A stretch of 64,000 bases of DNA from Diplodia intermedia (Eukaryota > Ascomycota > Dothideomycetes > Botryosphaeriales > Botryosphaeriaceae), in the NCBI GenBank assembly GCA_021495925.1, contig JAKEKT010000060.1, forward strand, positions 124,001 through 188,000, in the 5' to 3' direction. Position 1 is the first letter of the stretch. Every line of letters starts with the position of its first letter. Both the position numbers and the translations under genes were made by a program. Of this stretch, positions 10,719 through 21,426 are shown in pieces. The notes beneath the pieces are model-generated. The model did no database searches and was not told the DNA's origin. It was given only the letters and a program-made list of their open reading frames with translations.

Positions 10719-10836
10719 CCCGCGACTTCGTGCAACTACATCCCCTCGAACAAGGAGACCGCTCCCCCGTCGCCCCACCGCGGACCTCTGCCTTTAGCTT
10801 CGTCAATTTGATTTCTGTTTCCTTGATTGGCCCCCA

Positions 10837-12435
10837 ATGGCGGCCCTTTTACCGCTAGCGCTTGCGCTGGCCTTTCTGCTCAGCACCGCCGCCTACTTGG
10901 CATCAAACAAGAGTCAAAGGAACATTCTACTATCCCGGTTAGGTCTCCAAGGAAGAGGTAGAGACACCAGCGCCAGCACGCCCCCGCGTTCTCTCTCTCC
11001 CGCAAAGAAGGGCAGCAAATCCGACCAACCGGACTACTCCGACACTTACCCACCCTCCCGCCGCTTCACTCTCGCCGAAGTCAAGGATGCCGCGAAGAAG
11101 TTCAAGAAGCCTCTGAACCAACTGGCCCAGTCCCCGGAGAAGAAGACTCCCCAGGCCCTCGACGAGAACATCCTCACCACCACACGCAACGTCTACACTG
11201 CCACGGAATTTTCGAGCGATGAGATCAAGGCGCTTGGTGACTTTCCGGACTATGCTTCTCTCAGCGGTGTCCCCCTCCCCAAGGCGTACCCCGAGTTCGA
11301 CATCAACAGGGCCAAGCCCAAGCCGTACCGTCCCTTCCGCTGGGCCTACCACCAAACCATGTGTAAGTGAGCCCGTCGCGACTTGTTTCGACGCAAGTTT
11401 AACATTGCGGGATGGCGCAGCATTCACCAAGTTGGACCCGGACTGGTGGCTGGAGCTCGAGAGCACCTACGCCACGCGCATCAAGCAGCGCCAGGAGATC
11501 TACCAGCGCGTCGGCAAGCGCGTGCTGGACTGCATGCCCGGGTGCGAGCTGGCGTGCAAAGAGCTCATGGAGATGTGCCTCCAATTCCTGGTCGCGCGGT
11601 ACCCGCACTACTTCCGGCTGGACGCGGAGGCGATGGTCTTCCACAACGGCATCCTCGACACGACGTCCGACCTGCGCCGCGAGCCCCCGCTCGAGGTCAT
11701 CATGAACAACGTCCCCGAGGACTTCGCCATCACGCTGCGCGACGACAAGACCGGCTACTACTACCTGCGCGGCGGCGTCGTGTGCAGCTCCCTCGGCTGG
11801 GACCTGGGCACCAAGATGGGCATGCGCCTGGACGAGATCCACCAGCCCATCCCGGACTACAAGGAGAAGATGCGTTTTTCGATGGACCGGTAAGTAGAAG
11901 AGCAGCACCACGAACAGCAGCACATCAGGTTGACTGACTAAACTCCCCTCTCAGTTACTTCGCCAAGAAGCCGACCGACAAGGCGATCCAGCGCGGCTCG
12001 TGGGGCCTCGAGGTCGACCAGCCGCTGTACATGCCGGCGGGCGACCCGCACGAAAAGTACCGCGAGCTGCAGGACCCGGACCTCGACCTGTCGCGCATGA
12101 ACCTGCGCGTCGACTGGCAGACGCTCCGCCGGCTGCCGCTGTCCGGCGCCATCATCTTCAACTTCAAGGCCCTCTTCACCCCCGTCGCCGCCTTCCGCGA
12201 CGAGCCGTACGTGCCGAGCCTGGTGCTGAAGCTCTGCCGCGAGGGCAAGAAGAGCCTGATGGAGTACAAGAACACCTGGCACACCGAGCACGTCGTCCTG
12301 CCCGCCATGGAGGCCTTCCGGAAGGAGCAGGAGGAGAAGGGGCTGATACCCCGGGGCTGGGAGGAGCACACCATCGACGAGTATCCGCTGTTCCCCGGCT
12401 GGCAGGAGAAGTGGCATCGCGAACAAGGGTTCTGA
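10837..12435 (+). CDS. DUF3445 / haem-dependent oxidative N-demethylase-like protein
   Basis: Three exons, 10837-11362, 11421-11889 and 11955-12435, give 491 aa. The start is followed by a hydrophobic helix (residues about 2-22, Ala/Leu-rich) that should act as a membrane anchor, then a polar linker. The rest matches the DUF3445 (HODM_asu-like) family as I know it: KLDPDWWLELESTY, FLVARYPHYF, EDFAITL, GGVVCSSLGWDLGTKMG, DWQTLRRLPLSGAIIFNFKALFTP. Bacterial relatives are haem-binding subunits of oxidative N-demethylases; the fungal proteins are often left unnamed or mislabelled as mannosyltransferases. The likely role is oxidation of a small substrate by a haem protein held at a membrane. Upstream GATA sites fit nitrogen control, which is inference. 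Confidence 0.85.
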
Positions 12436-13794
12436 TTTTCTTTTTCTGGTGGTGAACCGTCGTTCTGGTTGCATTTTCCCCAGCGTTTCTCCCCCTTTTT
12501 TTTTTCTTCCCCTCATGACCATACACACGGCATTCGGTGCACACGACTGCACTGTTCTTATTATTGCTGCAGCTCCCGTTTTCCCGGGCGGTGCTTCGAC
12601 TCTAAAAAGCACACTTATATTAGTTAGCATACCAAAACGAACATCGGAAATGATATATGACTGCTCCGTCTTCGTCTCACACGCTAAACATCATACATGA
12701 CGTCTCCTTTTGGGGGCCAAAAAAACCTAGACCCGCCACCCATTCACCGAGCTGATGACAGGCATTACCCACACGGGCTCCCTCTGAAACCTTTCACGTC
12801 ATTGACCTACTACTCCGCTCTTCGTTCCCGCGGCAACCGTCGGTTATCCAACCCCCGCCAACCTAGTTACTAGTGTCACTACGAAGTATCTTTCCCCACG
12901 CGCGCGCGCGCGTCATGGACAAAAAAGCCGCTCCCGCTCGCTCCGCTCTGAATGCGGGGTTCGGCATGCGATCGTTTCCCCTTTGGCAAAGGGGGCAGAA
13001 AAACAACCAGGAACGAGATTTGATTCCCGCCCATTCCCACACCACAAAGCGGGCAGGTATGTATGTATGGAAGCCTTGTCGTTTTGTTGGTGGTGGTGGT
13101 GGAAAGAGTCGAGGTTGGTGCGATTTGCAGCATCGTTGCCAACAAGGTCGAGAAAATGCTGTTGGGCGGGGTACCCGCTTTCATGATGCGTACGTGCATA
13201 TATATGCATGCACTCGATGCATCAATCGGGTTTGATGGTCACATGGTTACGACGCTTGTTGATCTTCCGAGCTACGGATGTTGGACTTGCGCTTCCGCGC
13301 TGCCGAAGCGCAGGGCACACCATGGCACCGTACAATTTTTCCCCGCATCTGCTCGCTTGCTGGGAAAGCCGAGGATGAAGGTTTCCGCATCTTTGGGGTT
13401 GTGTGTCTACCTAAAGTAGGTCTCTGTCGGCACAAGCTGATATTTAGGAAAGAAGCCCGCGTTTGGCCAGTCAGGTAACGGCGTCTACACGTACTCAACG
13501 TTTTTCTTTCCAGGATTTTCTAATCTTGCTTTTTTTTGGGATCTTCCGAAACGAGATACCTTTATCGTCGGGGTCTGCAGGACAAGTGATATCTTTAAAA
13601 GGCAGGGTGGGATACGTACTCTCTCTCTCAAATCTCGTACACGTTTGCGACAACCTCCTCTTCCTTCAACGGGACCCCAACGTACGAGAAAGAATTTGCT
13701 CACGTATGTACATCTGTTACCTCCGAAAAAGGCTCCAAGTTATGGTGCGCATGCAACCCTGACGAGTAATCACAAAGCGAAGACGTCAGGCAAG
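12436..13794. other. Intergenic region with simple repeats
   Basis: This is between the HODM-like gene and the BVMO gene, both on the plus strand. It holds a (CG)7 run at 12899-12912 and a GGT-rich stretch around 13090-13103. No convincing gene is seen. Confidence 0.5.
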
Positions 13795-15792
13795 ATGCCC
13801 GGTTCGAAGCCCTGGCCCCAGGTTCCAGTGGGCAATGCGGACCACACGCAAGCCGCCGTTGTAATCGTGGGATCCGGTTTCTCCGGGATGTGTATGGCGA
13901 TTGATCTTCTCAAACGGAATAAGTGCCAGAATTTCGTGATCTTGGAAAAGTCCAGCGGGGTTGGAGGTATGCGCTTTCTTCCTCGAAACACTACGCGGAG
14001 GCTGCATGCTGATACTAAAGACATGGTACAGGGACATGGTAAGCGCGGCCAATGTACAGCCGACACGGATGCTAACTTCGCCGCTGTTGAAGGCTAGACA
14101 ACAAGTATCCTGGGTGTTGCTGTGATAGTGAGTGGCTGTAATAACGTACCGAAAGCGCTCATCTTGGCTGATATTATTTGAAAAGTCTGGAGCTTGCTCT
14201 ACTCGTATTCCTTCGAACAAAACCCTGATTGGACCCGGCTCTACCCTGGGCAAGAGGAGATCCTTGTATGCTCAACTCGGCCGTTCTTGTAGCTTCCCCA
14301 GTTGCTGATAATTTGCTGTCCGTCAGGAATATCTTCAGGGCGTGGCGCAGAAGTACGGTCTCTATAAGCATATTCGCTTCAACAGCACCGTCGAAGAAGC
14401 ACGCTGGGATGAGGCGGAGAAGAAATGGAAAACGACGGTGCGCGTCTCGGGCGACAAAGACGCAGAGTTTGCGGAAGGCTACACGATCAGTTCGGACTTT
14501 CTGGTCTCGGCAGTGGGCCAGTTGAACGTGCCGCAGTATCCCCAAATCCCAGGATTGGAAGACTTCAAGGGAAAGACAATGCACTCGGCGCGGTGGGACT
14601 GGAGCTATGGGTTAGAAGGGAAGCGGATTGCGGTCATCGGAAACGGTAAGCACTCTCCTGTTCCCACACGCTCAGAGCTGACAATCGGGCAGGTGCTTCT
14701 GCGGCTCAGATAATCCCAGAGATTGCGAAGGTGGCAGCCAAGGTGGTGGTCTACCAGCGGCAGGCCAATTGGGTAGTACCGCGCCTCGATAAGCCCGTGT
14801 CCCCACTGAAGCGGCTGGCATACCGCTACGTGCCGCCGCTGCGGTGGCGCACACGGGCCTCGATGATGGACTACCGGGAGTCGTTCTATTCGGCCGTCTT
14901 TGACCGCGAGTCGGCATTCGCCGAGCAGCTGCGTCAATGGAGCCTCGGATCCATGCGGCAGCACTTCCCCGACCAGCCCGAAATGTGGGAAAAGCTCACG
15001 CCCAACTACAGCCCTGGCTGCAAGCGCGTCATCATCTCGGACGACTACTACCCGGCTTTGGCACGCGACAATGTCTCGCTCGTAACGAAGCCGATCAGCC
15101 ATGTGTCTGAGACGGGCATCGCGGTGGAAGGCGAGGCTGCCGAGGAGTTCGACCTCATCGTGCTGGCGACAGGCTTCCGGTCGGTCGAGTTCATGCACCC
15201 GATCAAGATCACGGGGGCAGGCGGACAGCCGCTCTCCGAGGTGTGGAAGCAGGGGGCGTGTGCGTACCTAGGCGTCGTGGTCGAGAGCCTGCCCAACTTC
15301 GGCATCTTCTACGGGCCCAACACCAACCTCGGGCACAACTCGATCGTGCTGATGATCGAAGCACAGTCGCGGTACCTGAATGCGATGGTGGCGAAGGTGC
15401 TGGAGGCGCGCAAGCAGGGCAAGCAGCTGGCGATCCTGCCGAAGCCGGAAGTGGTCCGCAGGTTCAACGAGGAGCTACAGCGAGAACTGGAGCACAGCTC
15501 GTTCGCGGACCCGAACTGCCAGAGCTGGTACAAGAACGCCGAGGGCAAGATCACCAACAACTGGAGCCAGACGGTGGTCGACTACCAGCACAAGCTAGAG
15601 AGGGTGCACTGGGACGAGTTCCTCGTCGAAGGGTCTGGGGCCGAGGTGGTGAGCCGGAAGGACACCAAGGTGGGCCGCGTGGTCGAGGAGACGCGGGTGA
15701 GTAACACGGCCATTGCTTTGAGCGCACTGAGCATGCTGGCTGTTGCCGGCGGCTTTCTCGCAAGAGGCAGCATGCGCCTGAGGACGCGGTAG
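13795..15792 (+). CDS. Baeyer-Villiger-type flavin monooxygenase
   Basis: Six exons, 13795-13966, 14032-14038, 14093-14127, 14186-14265, 14327-14645 and 14693-15792, give 570 aa. Exon 2 is a 7-nt microexon, needed to read G-G-T-W through the conserved motif after the FAD site. FAD-binding GSGFSG is at 26-31. The Baeyer-Villiger fingerprint FxGxxxHxxxWD is at 178-189 (F178, H184, W188). NADPH-binding GNGASA is at 203-208. The usual GGTWRDN reads GGTWLDN here (Leu61 for Arg), a change worth noting. A hydrophobic helix near 543-562 suggests tail anchoring in a membrane. It should oxidise ketones or aldehydes to esters with FAD, NADPH and O2. Substrate is unknown. The next gene (Pol X) follows 286 bp downstream on the same strand. 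Confidence 0.92.
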
Positions 15793-16078
15793 ATGCAGGC
15801 TGTCAGGGTGTTGTTTCTGTTGTACTGGTGTGAGGGGACGGAAGGTGGTTTCTCGAAGAAGAAGGCGCGTCGGGTGTCAGTGTCAGTGAGAACAAGTCGT
15901 GGCCGCGCCGTCAGCTTCACGTCAGCCGAGGCGACGCCGTCACTCGCACTTTGTTCGCGCCGCAACCGCTCCGTCTCCATTGCGTACATACAATGCTCGT
16001 TCACCATGAAGCCCGGCTACGTCCCCGTGTCTCCTGCATCTGTTGACTGCCATTTTCTTTGACATTGTTGCACCCATC

Positions 16079-18025
16079 ATGACATCTTCGTCATCCACCC
16101 TCGCACATAGCTCGCTCCCTCCTCAATCGGCCTCTGGTCTGGATCTGAGCACGCTGCCGCCGTTTTTCGTCCTACCAGCTCACCTCGCTGCCGAAGACGT
16201 ACATGAGCTGGAAGATAAAATCACCGAGTATGGCGGCCAGATCACTTATGACGTCTGCGAGGCCAAGCTGGTGCTGGGAAAGGTCGGCACCAAACGACGG
16301 GCTGTTATCGAGCTGCGCTCCCGCAACCTTCATACTGACGAAGCCACGCCAGCATCCGACAACCCGGATCCACCAGCCAAACGCCCGAGGACGGAGAGCG
16401 GAGCCGACTTCAACGAGGACGATAGAACTTTGTCCACGGCCGAACTTCATGGCGATACGATCAAAGTCGTCAAGATGGAATGGCTCGATGACTCGTTGAA
16501 TTCTGGCAGACTCCTGCCTCTGCAGAGCTATCTTGTATATGAAGGGAAGCCCATCTGCGATGGTCCTTCCTCCACCGCCTCTCCGTCATCGGTCCATTTA
16601 CGTCACAAGCCACGTCTTGCTTCGGGGCACAGCATCCTCGAACGCGCCAAAGCCGACGCCTATCCTGGGACAGTAGACAGCCAGGAAAAGCCAAGCACAA
16701 CGGGCTGGGCTCCTGCTCACAGCGGCGTTCGCCGCTTTGGTCGCCATGACCACCACACCTCTCACAAAACAGCACTGCTCCAGCAAACCACCAGTGAGTA
16801 TGAAGGGGAGCCTGCAAGTGATGTTCCCTCGCCTCCGGACTGGGTTGCGAGGGGAGTCAAGTATGCTTGCCAGCGCCCGACCCCTGCAAATTCACCCAAC
16901 GCTGGCTTCATCCAACAGCTCAAATCCATCCGTCTGACGCGCACTCTTACCGGCGACGAGGTCGGCGTACGAGCATACAGTACCTCTATCGCCGCTGTAG
17001 CCGCATACCCCCACAGAATCATTCACCCCAAGGAGATTCTCCGTCTCCCCGGTTGCGACGCGAAAATTGCCAACCTCTGGATCGAATGGAAAAACGCTGA
17101 CGAAGGCACCATCTCCGCCGTCGCAGACGCCGAGAGGGATGAGACGCTAAAGATCCTCCGCACCTTCTACGATATCTGGGGCGTCGGCGCCCACACCGCA
17201 CGCGAGTTCCTGTTCGAGCGCGGCTGGCGCGATCTCGACGATGTGGTCGAGTTTGGATGGAATACGCTGTCACGCGTGCAGCAAATCGGCGTCAAGTACT
17301 ATGACGAATTCCAGCAGGGCATCCCGCGGGCCGAAGTCGAGCGCATCGCGGCAGTCGTCCGGGACCACGCCATCCGGGTGCGTGACGAGCGGGTCGACGT
17401 CATCGTCGTGGGCGGGTACCGCCGCGGTAAGGAGGCCCCCGGCGACGTCGACCTCATCGTAACCCACCGCGACTTCCACGCCACGGAGAATCTCATCACG
17501 GACCTGATAGCCAGCCTCGAGCGGGAGAGCTTGATAACGCATACGCTGCTGCTATCTCTCCACAACACGCAGCGTGGCCAGTCCGTCCTTCCCTACCGCG
17601 CGTCTACCTCCATGGTTGGCCCGAAGAGCTCGGGATTCGACACCCTCGACAAAGCCCTCGTTGTGTGGCAGGACCCGGAGTGGCCGTCCAAGGAGGCGGC
17701 TCTGGCCGAGGATCCCAAGGCGAAGAACCCGAACGTCCATCGCCGTGTGGACATCATCATCTCGCCCTGGCGAACGGTCGGTTGTGCCGTTGCAGGATGG
17801 AGCGGCGGAACGACTTTTCAGCGCGACTTGAGGAGATATGCCAAGAACGTGAAGGGGTGGAAGTACGATAGTAGTGGGGTCAGGGATAGACGGACGGGAG
17901 AGGTCGTCGTGCTGGAGGGGCCAGATGGTGTGGGGGAAGGGTTAGAGTGGGAAGATGCGGAAAAGAAAGTATTTGACGGATTGGGGCTGAAGTGGATTAG
18001 GCCGGAGGAGAGATGCACTGGGTGA
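16079..18025 (+). CDS. Family X DNA polymerase (Pol lambda/mu/Pol4 type)
   Basis: A single exon gives 648 aa from ATG 16079; an in-frame ATG at 16043 would add 12 residues. The N-terminal region of about 25-165 looks like a BRCT domain. A Ser/Pro-rich linker follows, then the 8-kDa and helix-hairpin-helix parts (LPGCDAKIANLWIEW, VGAHTAREF). The palm has GGYRRGK at 445-451 and all three catalytic Asp: D456 and D458 in GDVD, D558 in RRVDIII. The C-terminal dNTP-binding part reads GWSGGTTFQRDLRRYAK. The enzyme fills short gaps in base excision repair and in non-homologous end joining in the nucleus. All key residues are present, so it should be active. Whether it is closer to lambda or mu cannot be settled by eye. 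Confidence 0.93.
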   Translation: MTSSSSTLAHSSLPPQSASGLDLSTLPPFFVLPAHLAAEDVHELEDKITEYGGQITYDVCEAKLVLGKVGTKRRAVIELRSRNLHTDEATPASDNPDPPAKRPRTESGADFNEDDRTLSTAELHGDTIKVVKMEWLDDSLNSGRLLPLQSYLVYEGKPICDGPSSTASPSSVHLRHKPRLASGHSILERAKADAYPGTVDSQEKPSTTGWAPAHSGVRRFGRHDHHTSHKTALLQQTTSEYEGEPASDVPSPPDWVARGVKYACQRPTPANSPNAGFIQQLKSIRLTRTLTGDEVGVRAYSTSIAAVAAYPHRIIHPKEILRLPGCDAKIANLWIEWKNADEGTISAVADAERDETLKILRTFYDIWGVGAHTAREFLFERGWRDLDDVVEFGWNTLSRVQQIGVKYYDEFQQGIPRAEVERIAAVVRDHAIRVRDERVDVIVVGGYRRGKEAPGDVDLIVTHRDFHATENLITDLIASLERESLITHTLLLSLHNTQRGQSVLPYRASTSMVGPKSSGFDTLDKALVVWQDPEWPSKEAALAEDPKAKNPNVHRRVDIIISPWRTVGCAVAGWSGGTTFQRDLRRYAKNVKGWKYDSSGVRDRRTGEVVVLEGPDGVGEGLEWEDAEKKVFDGLGLKWIRPEERCTG

Positions 18026-19188
18026 GGGGATTTGGTCCTTATTCCCCCCGGAGCGTGGAACAGGCGGATTGGATTGAAAGCTCTGAAAACGGGCCGGCGA
18101 TTGAAGGCTTGGAATACCCCCGGATTTTGTTGTTGGTATTGGTTGTCTCGAGATTTAGGCACTGGGCACTGAAGACGAGATAGTATGGTCTATTCTCAGT
18201 AGCCTTTCATGCGGCTATTTGGTGGCAAGAGGTTGATATATTGTGAACAGAAGACTTGTACACAAATCGAAATCTGAAATATTGGACCGAAATCTAGGAC
18301 GGAACAACAAGGTCGATGCGGAGACGAGAAGTACTGCCAGAGTTCTTCATGACGCTGCTATTACCCCATTGGCTGATGAGACTGTGGTAACGATTCATTT
18401 TGTTCCCAAAGACAGCCATAACAACTTTGTGACGCACAGTGAATCAATGCTCTTCTCGGCTGATGTCGACGCCCCACTTGCTAAGCCGTACCGCATCCCC
18501 AGCCATCACCAAATCCTCGTCAGGTCGACTTCCATTCAGCTGAAAAGCCGACGAAAAAACACGAGCACACTGCTTCGATTCGTTGCTTTCATCGCAGCCC
18601 CCAGGCCTCGAGTGCTATCCTTACGCTCTAACGTCACTCATACTTACCCCGCCACCCAGGGCTCGTCGGCCTCAGAAGAGAGACCACCACCGTCCCCCCG
18701 CAACAGACGTCGTCTCCTCCGCCGTCGTCTCGCCCGAGCTCTACCCCCCCGCCCCGCCGACACCCTCTACTCCGCCGACACCGTCGTCGACGGGCGGCAG
18801 GCGTGCCACAAGCCGCAGATCCGCCGGCACGGGGGGAGGGCGAGGAGGTCGAGTGGGCCCGATGGTGGGTGCGGTGCCGGGCGTGCGCGGATTGCGGGGC
18901 GCTGGATCCGAAGTATTTCTTGAAAGACGGCGACGGAAATGTGATGTGGTGTTTTTCTTTTTTTGTTTTTCGTGCGCGGGATGCTGTTGGAATGGTTCTT
19001 GAGGCTTCGTTGCGAGGAAAAAGAGGGAACTGGCCGGGTTTCGGTCTTCTCACGGTCAGGGAGGAGTGGTAGCAGTACCGTCCAGCTTGTAGATGAAAAT
19101 CATTTTCCCGGCGTTTCTCCGCGTGAAGCGGAGTCTCCGAATCTACATGCCAATTACCCCCCAACGCCGAGGCCCAGACCAGAGTGCT
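18026..19188. other. Intergenic region between convergent Pol X and MPP10
   Basis: This holds two 3' UTRs. A GC-rich stretch (about 18650-18960) contains a short frame with four Cys and a motif like that of a small zinc-binding protein (see findings), but no start, stop and splice model supports a gene. Confidence 0.45.
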
Positions 19189-21426
19189 TTACAGCTTGAA
19201 ATTTCCAGCGCCACCTTGCGCCCTCCCGTTCTTGACAGCCTTGCCCTCGACATCCGTGACCTCGCCCTTCTTGTTGATGACCTTGACGCCGCCCTTCTTG
19301 AGATTGCTGACAACTTCCTTCCTCTCCTTCGTCTGCTTGCTCTCCTGCTTCTCCGGTCCACCGGCCTTCTGCAGACGCTCCTTGGCCCTCCTCCGCCGAC
19401 TCTTCTTGTCCTCGCGACTTAATTCCTCCTTCGCGATCGGCATGCCGCCCTTTGTGACCACCTCGCCCTTTGTCCGCTCTTCGCCCGGTGCGTACAGTTC
19501 CTGTGGCGCGAGCATGTTGGAGCCACCGATGTCGCCGCCGGCCGTGGGCCTGGCATCTTCCATGGTGATGGCCGCCGCGTCGGTGCGGATCTCGAGGTTG
19601 GCGTCCGCAGGCTTGGGCTTGTAGTGCCAGCTGCTGAGGGCGTCGAGCTTCGCCGAGACGTCACGCCACAACGCTGCAATCTCGCGGTGCTCCTTCTTGA
19701 GCTTCTCGTCCTTGACGTCCACATAATTCGGGTCCGTCTTGCGCAGATGGTCCTCCTCATACTCCTCCGCGAGACCCTTTTGCGCCTTGGTGTCGTCCAA
19801 CTCGAACCTTCCGCGACGGGTAGGACCGGTGGCAAGGTCTTCGGGGCGTCTTTTGATGACCTCATCGAACTCGCGGTTGATGATGCGACGCTTAATCAAA
19901 GACTCAATATCCTCGCTGACTTCTGCAGTGATGACAGGAACAGGCTTGCCGGCGCGCTCAAAGTCTAGATCCTCCTCCAATAGCGAGTTTTGCGGCCTGT
20001 CTGCCGCTCTAGCCTCACCAGAAAGAGTCCACTCTCTCTTTGCCACGTTCTGAGATTCCAGGCGGCGGATCTCCTCCGCAAGCTTGGCTTGGCGGCGCTC
20101 GTGGGTTGACTTGCGCGCCTTGGGGTCGTCGGCATCGACCTCGCTAAGATCCGAGGCATCTTGGTCATCGTCCGACTCGTCGAACAGGTCGCGGTGGACT
20201 GCAGCCATGGTTTTCTCCACATCCTCGTCGTTCGGTGCTGATGCAGCCTTCTGACTCGCGGAAGGGAAGTTGTGGGGATGAGGACGGCCCTTCTTATTTT
20301 TGCTGGCCTTCTTTGCCGGTGGGGCGAAAAAGTCGGCGTACATGATGTTGTTGGCATTGCCCATGTCGCCCATACCGTCCATCTCCCCCTCGGCAATGGA
20401 TACATCATCCATATCATCGTCACTAGCTCCCTCCGGTGCATTGAGATCCATGTTGCCGAATGTGGGGCCATCTTCCTCGTCCTCGCTTTCAGCATCCTCT
20501 GCACCCTCCTTCTGCAAGCCTCTGGCGACAAGCGAGTTTGAATTGAGGGGATCTTCGGCCCAGTTGACCTCCTCTTCGTCGCTAGCAGCGTCTTCATCGT
20601 CGCCCCTTGCATCCTGCTGTTCCAGGAACTCTGCCTGGCGGTTGAAGTCGTCGATGGAGAAGAAGCCGTCGTTGAGACCATTCGGATCGGGAACGTACTC
20701 AGCAGCAGGTTCGTCGTCCTGTGATGCATCGTTGTCGTCGTAATCGTCCCGGTCCATGTCTATGTCATCGATATCCGACCCCTCATCCTCCTCTTCAGTG
20801 TGGAATCCTTCCTCAAGCTCCTCCTCGGCGTCCTCGTCCGCCTCTCCAGAAACGTCGTCGCCCTCATACTCCCAGTCCACGCCCTCCTCGCCTACTTCGC
20901 TTTCCCCTTCCTCATCGTCATCCGATCCGCTAACCTCGAGGCCGTCCTTTCCGAAGCTGACCATCTTAACGCCATTCTGGCCGGAGAAGCCATCGGTCTC
21001 GGCGAGCACCTCAGGCAAGTCACGCTCGACTTCAGCTCGCGCCGCGTCAAGGACCCTCTTAGACTGCTCCCAGACCTGTTCAACGCCGAAGCCCTCGAGG
21101 TGGACCTTCTTCAGTTGCAACACCGGGCCGGACTCGGCGTCGCCCTCGCCGCGCTTCCTCTTCTTGCGGGCTTCCTGCTGGCGCTTGACCTGGACCTCGC
21201 TCACGCCAGAGGCCAATGGATCGAGCAGATGCTTCGCCAGCGCGAGTGTGGCATTGTGCAAGTTTGACGTGGGCTGCAGAAAGTCGTGCGGAGAGGCGGA
21301 GAGGGCTGTGACGAGAGCTTGCGCGGCGGCGGAGTTGGCGTCGGAGGAAGACGGCGGTTGGGCAGACTGAGAAGACAGCGTGTGCGACGATATCGAGCCC
21401 GTCGGCGAGAAGGAAAGAGTGGCCAT
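19189..21426 (-). CDS. MPP10: U3 small nucleolar ribonucleoprotein Mpp10
   Basis: A single exon on the minus strand gives 745 aa from ATG 21426. The order fits Mpp10: an N-terminal helical part with a basic patch (KKRKRG near 100), long acidic tracts (about 175-300), the YADFFAPP segment near 360, and the conserved C-terminal half with ESLIKRRIINREFDEVIKR, VDVKDEKLKKEHREIAALW, APQELYAPGE and a basic Lys/Arg-rich end. Mpp10 works with Imp3 and Imp4 in the small-subunit processome, supporting U3-dependent cleavage of pre-rRNA in the nucleolus. The acidic tracts are normal for the family. An AAAAATTT element 54 bp upstream of the start resembles the rRNA-processing element found at ribosome-biogenesis genes. 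Confidence 0.95.
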   Translation of the reverse strand: MATLSFSPTGSISSHTLSSQSAQPPSSSDANSAAAQALVTALSASPHDFLQPTSNLHNATLALAKHLLDPLASGVSEVQVKRQQEARKKRKRGEGDAESGPVLQLKKVHLEGFGVEQVWEQSKRVLDAARAEVERDLPEVLAETDGFSGQNGVKMVSFGKDGLEVSGSDDDEEGESEVGEEGVDWEYEGDDVSGEADEDAEEELEEGFHTEEEDEGSDIDDIDMDRDDYDDNDASQDDEPAAEYVPDPNGLNDGFFSIDDFNRQAEFLEQQDARGDDEDAASDEEEVNWAEDPLNSNSLVARGLQKEGAEDAESEDEEDGPTFGNMDLNAPEGASDDDMDDVSIAEGEMDGMGDMGNANNIMYADFFAPPAKKASKNKKGRPHPHNFPSASQKAASAPNDEDVEKTMAAVHRDLFDESDDDQDASDLSEVDADDPKARKSTHERRQAKLAEEIRRLESQNVAKREWTLSGEARAADRPQNSLLEEDLDFERAGKPVPVITAEVSEDIESLIKRRIINREFDEVIKRRPEDLATGPTRRGRFELDDTKAQKGLAEEYEEDHLRKTDPNYVDVKDEKLKKEHREIAALWRDVSAKLDALSSWHYKPKPADANLEIRTDAAAITMEDARPTAGGDIGGSNMLAPQELYAPGEERTKGEVVTKGGMPIAKEELSREDKKSRRRRAKERLQKAGGPEKQESKQTKERKEVVSNLKKGGVKVINKKGEVTDVEGKAVKNGRAQGGAGNFKL

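Larger units (their letters stand above)
10025..10836. other. Promoter region of the HODM-like gene
   Basis: No gene is seen. The region contains several GATA-factor-type sites (10283-10289, 10397-10402, 10668-10684) and a TATA box at 10712, all oriented towards the plus-strand gene at 10837. Confidence 0.6.

Noticed and set aside
13801..13811. GGTTCGAAGCC, a match to the tRNA B box
   Set aside because: It lies in the first codons of the BVMO gene, and no A box or cloverleaf can be drawn around it.
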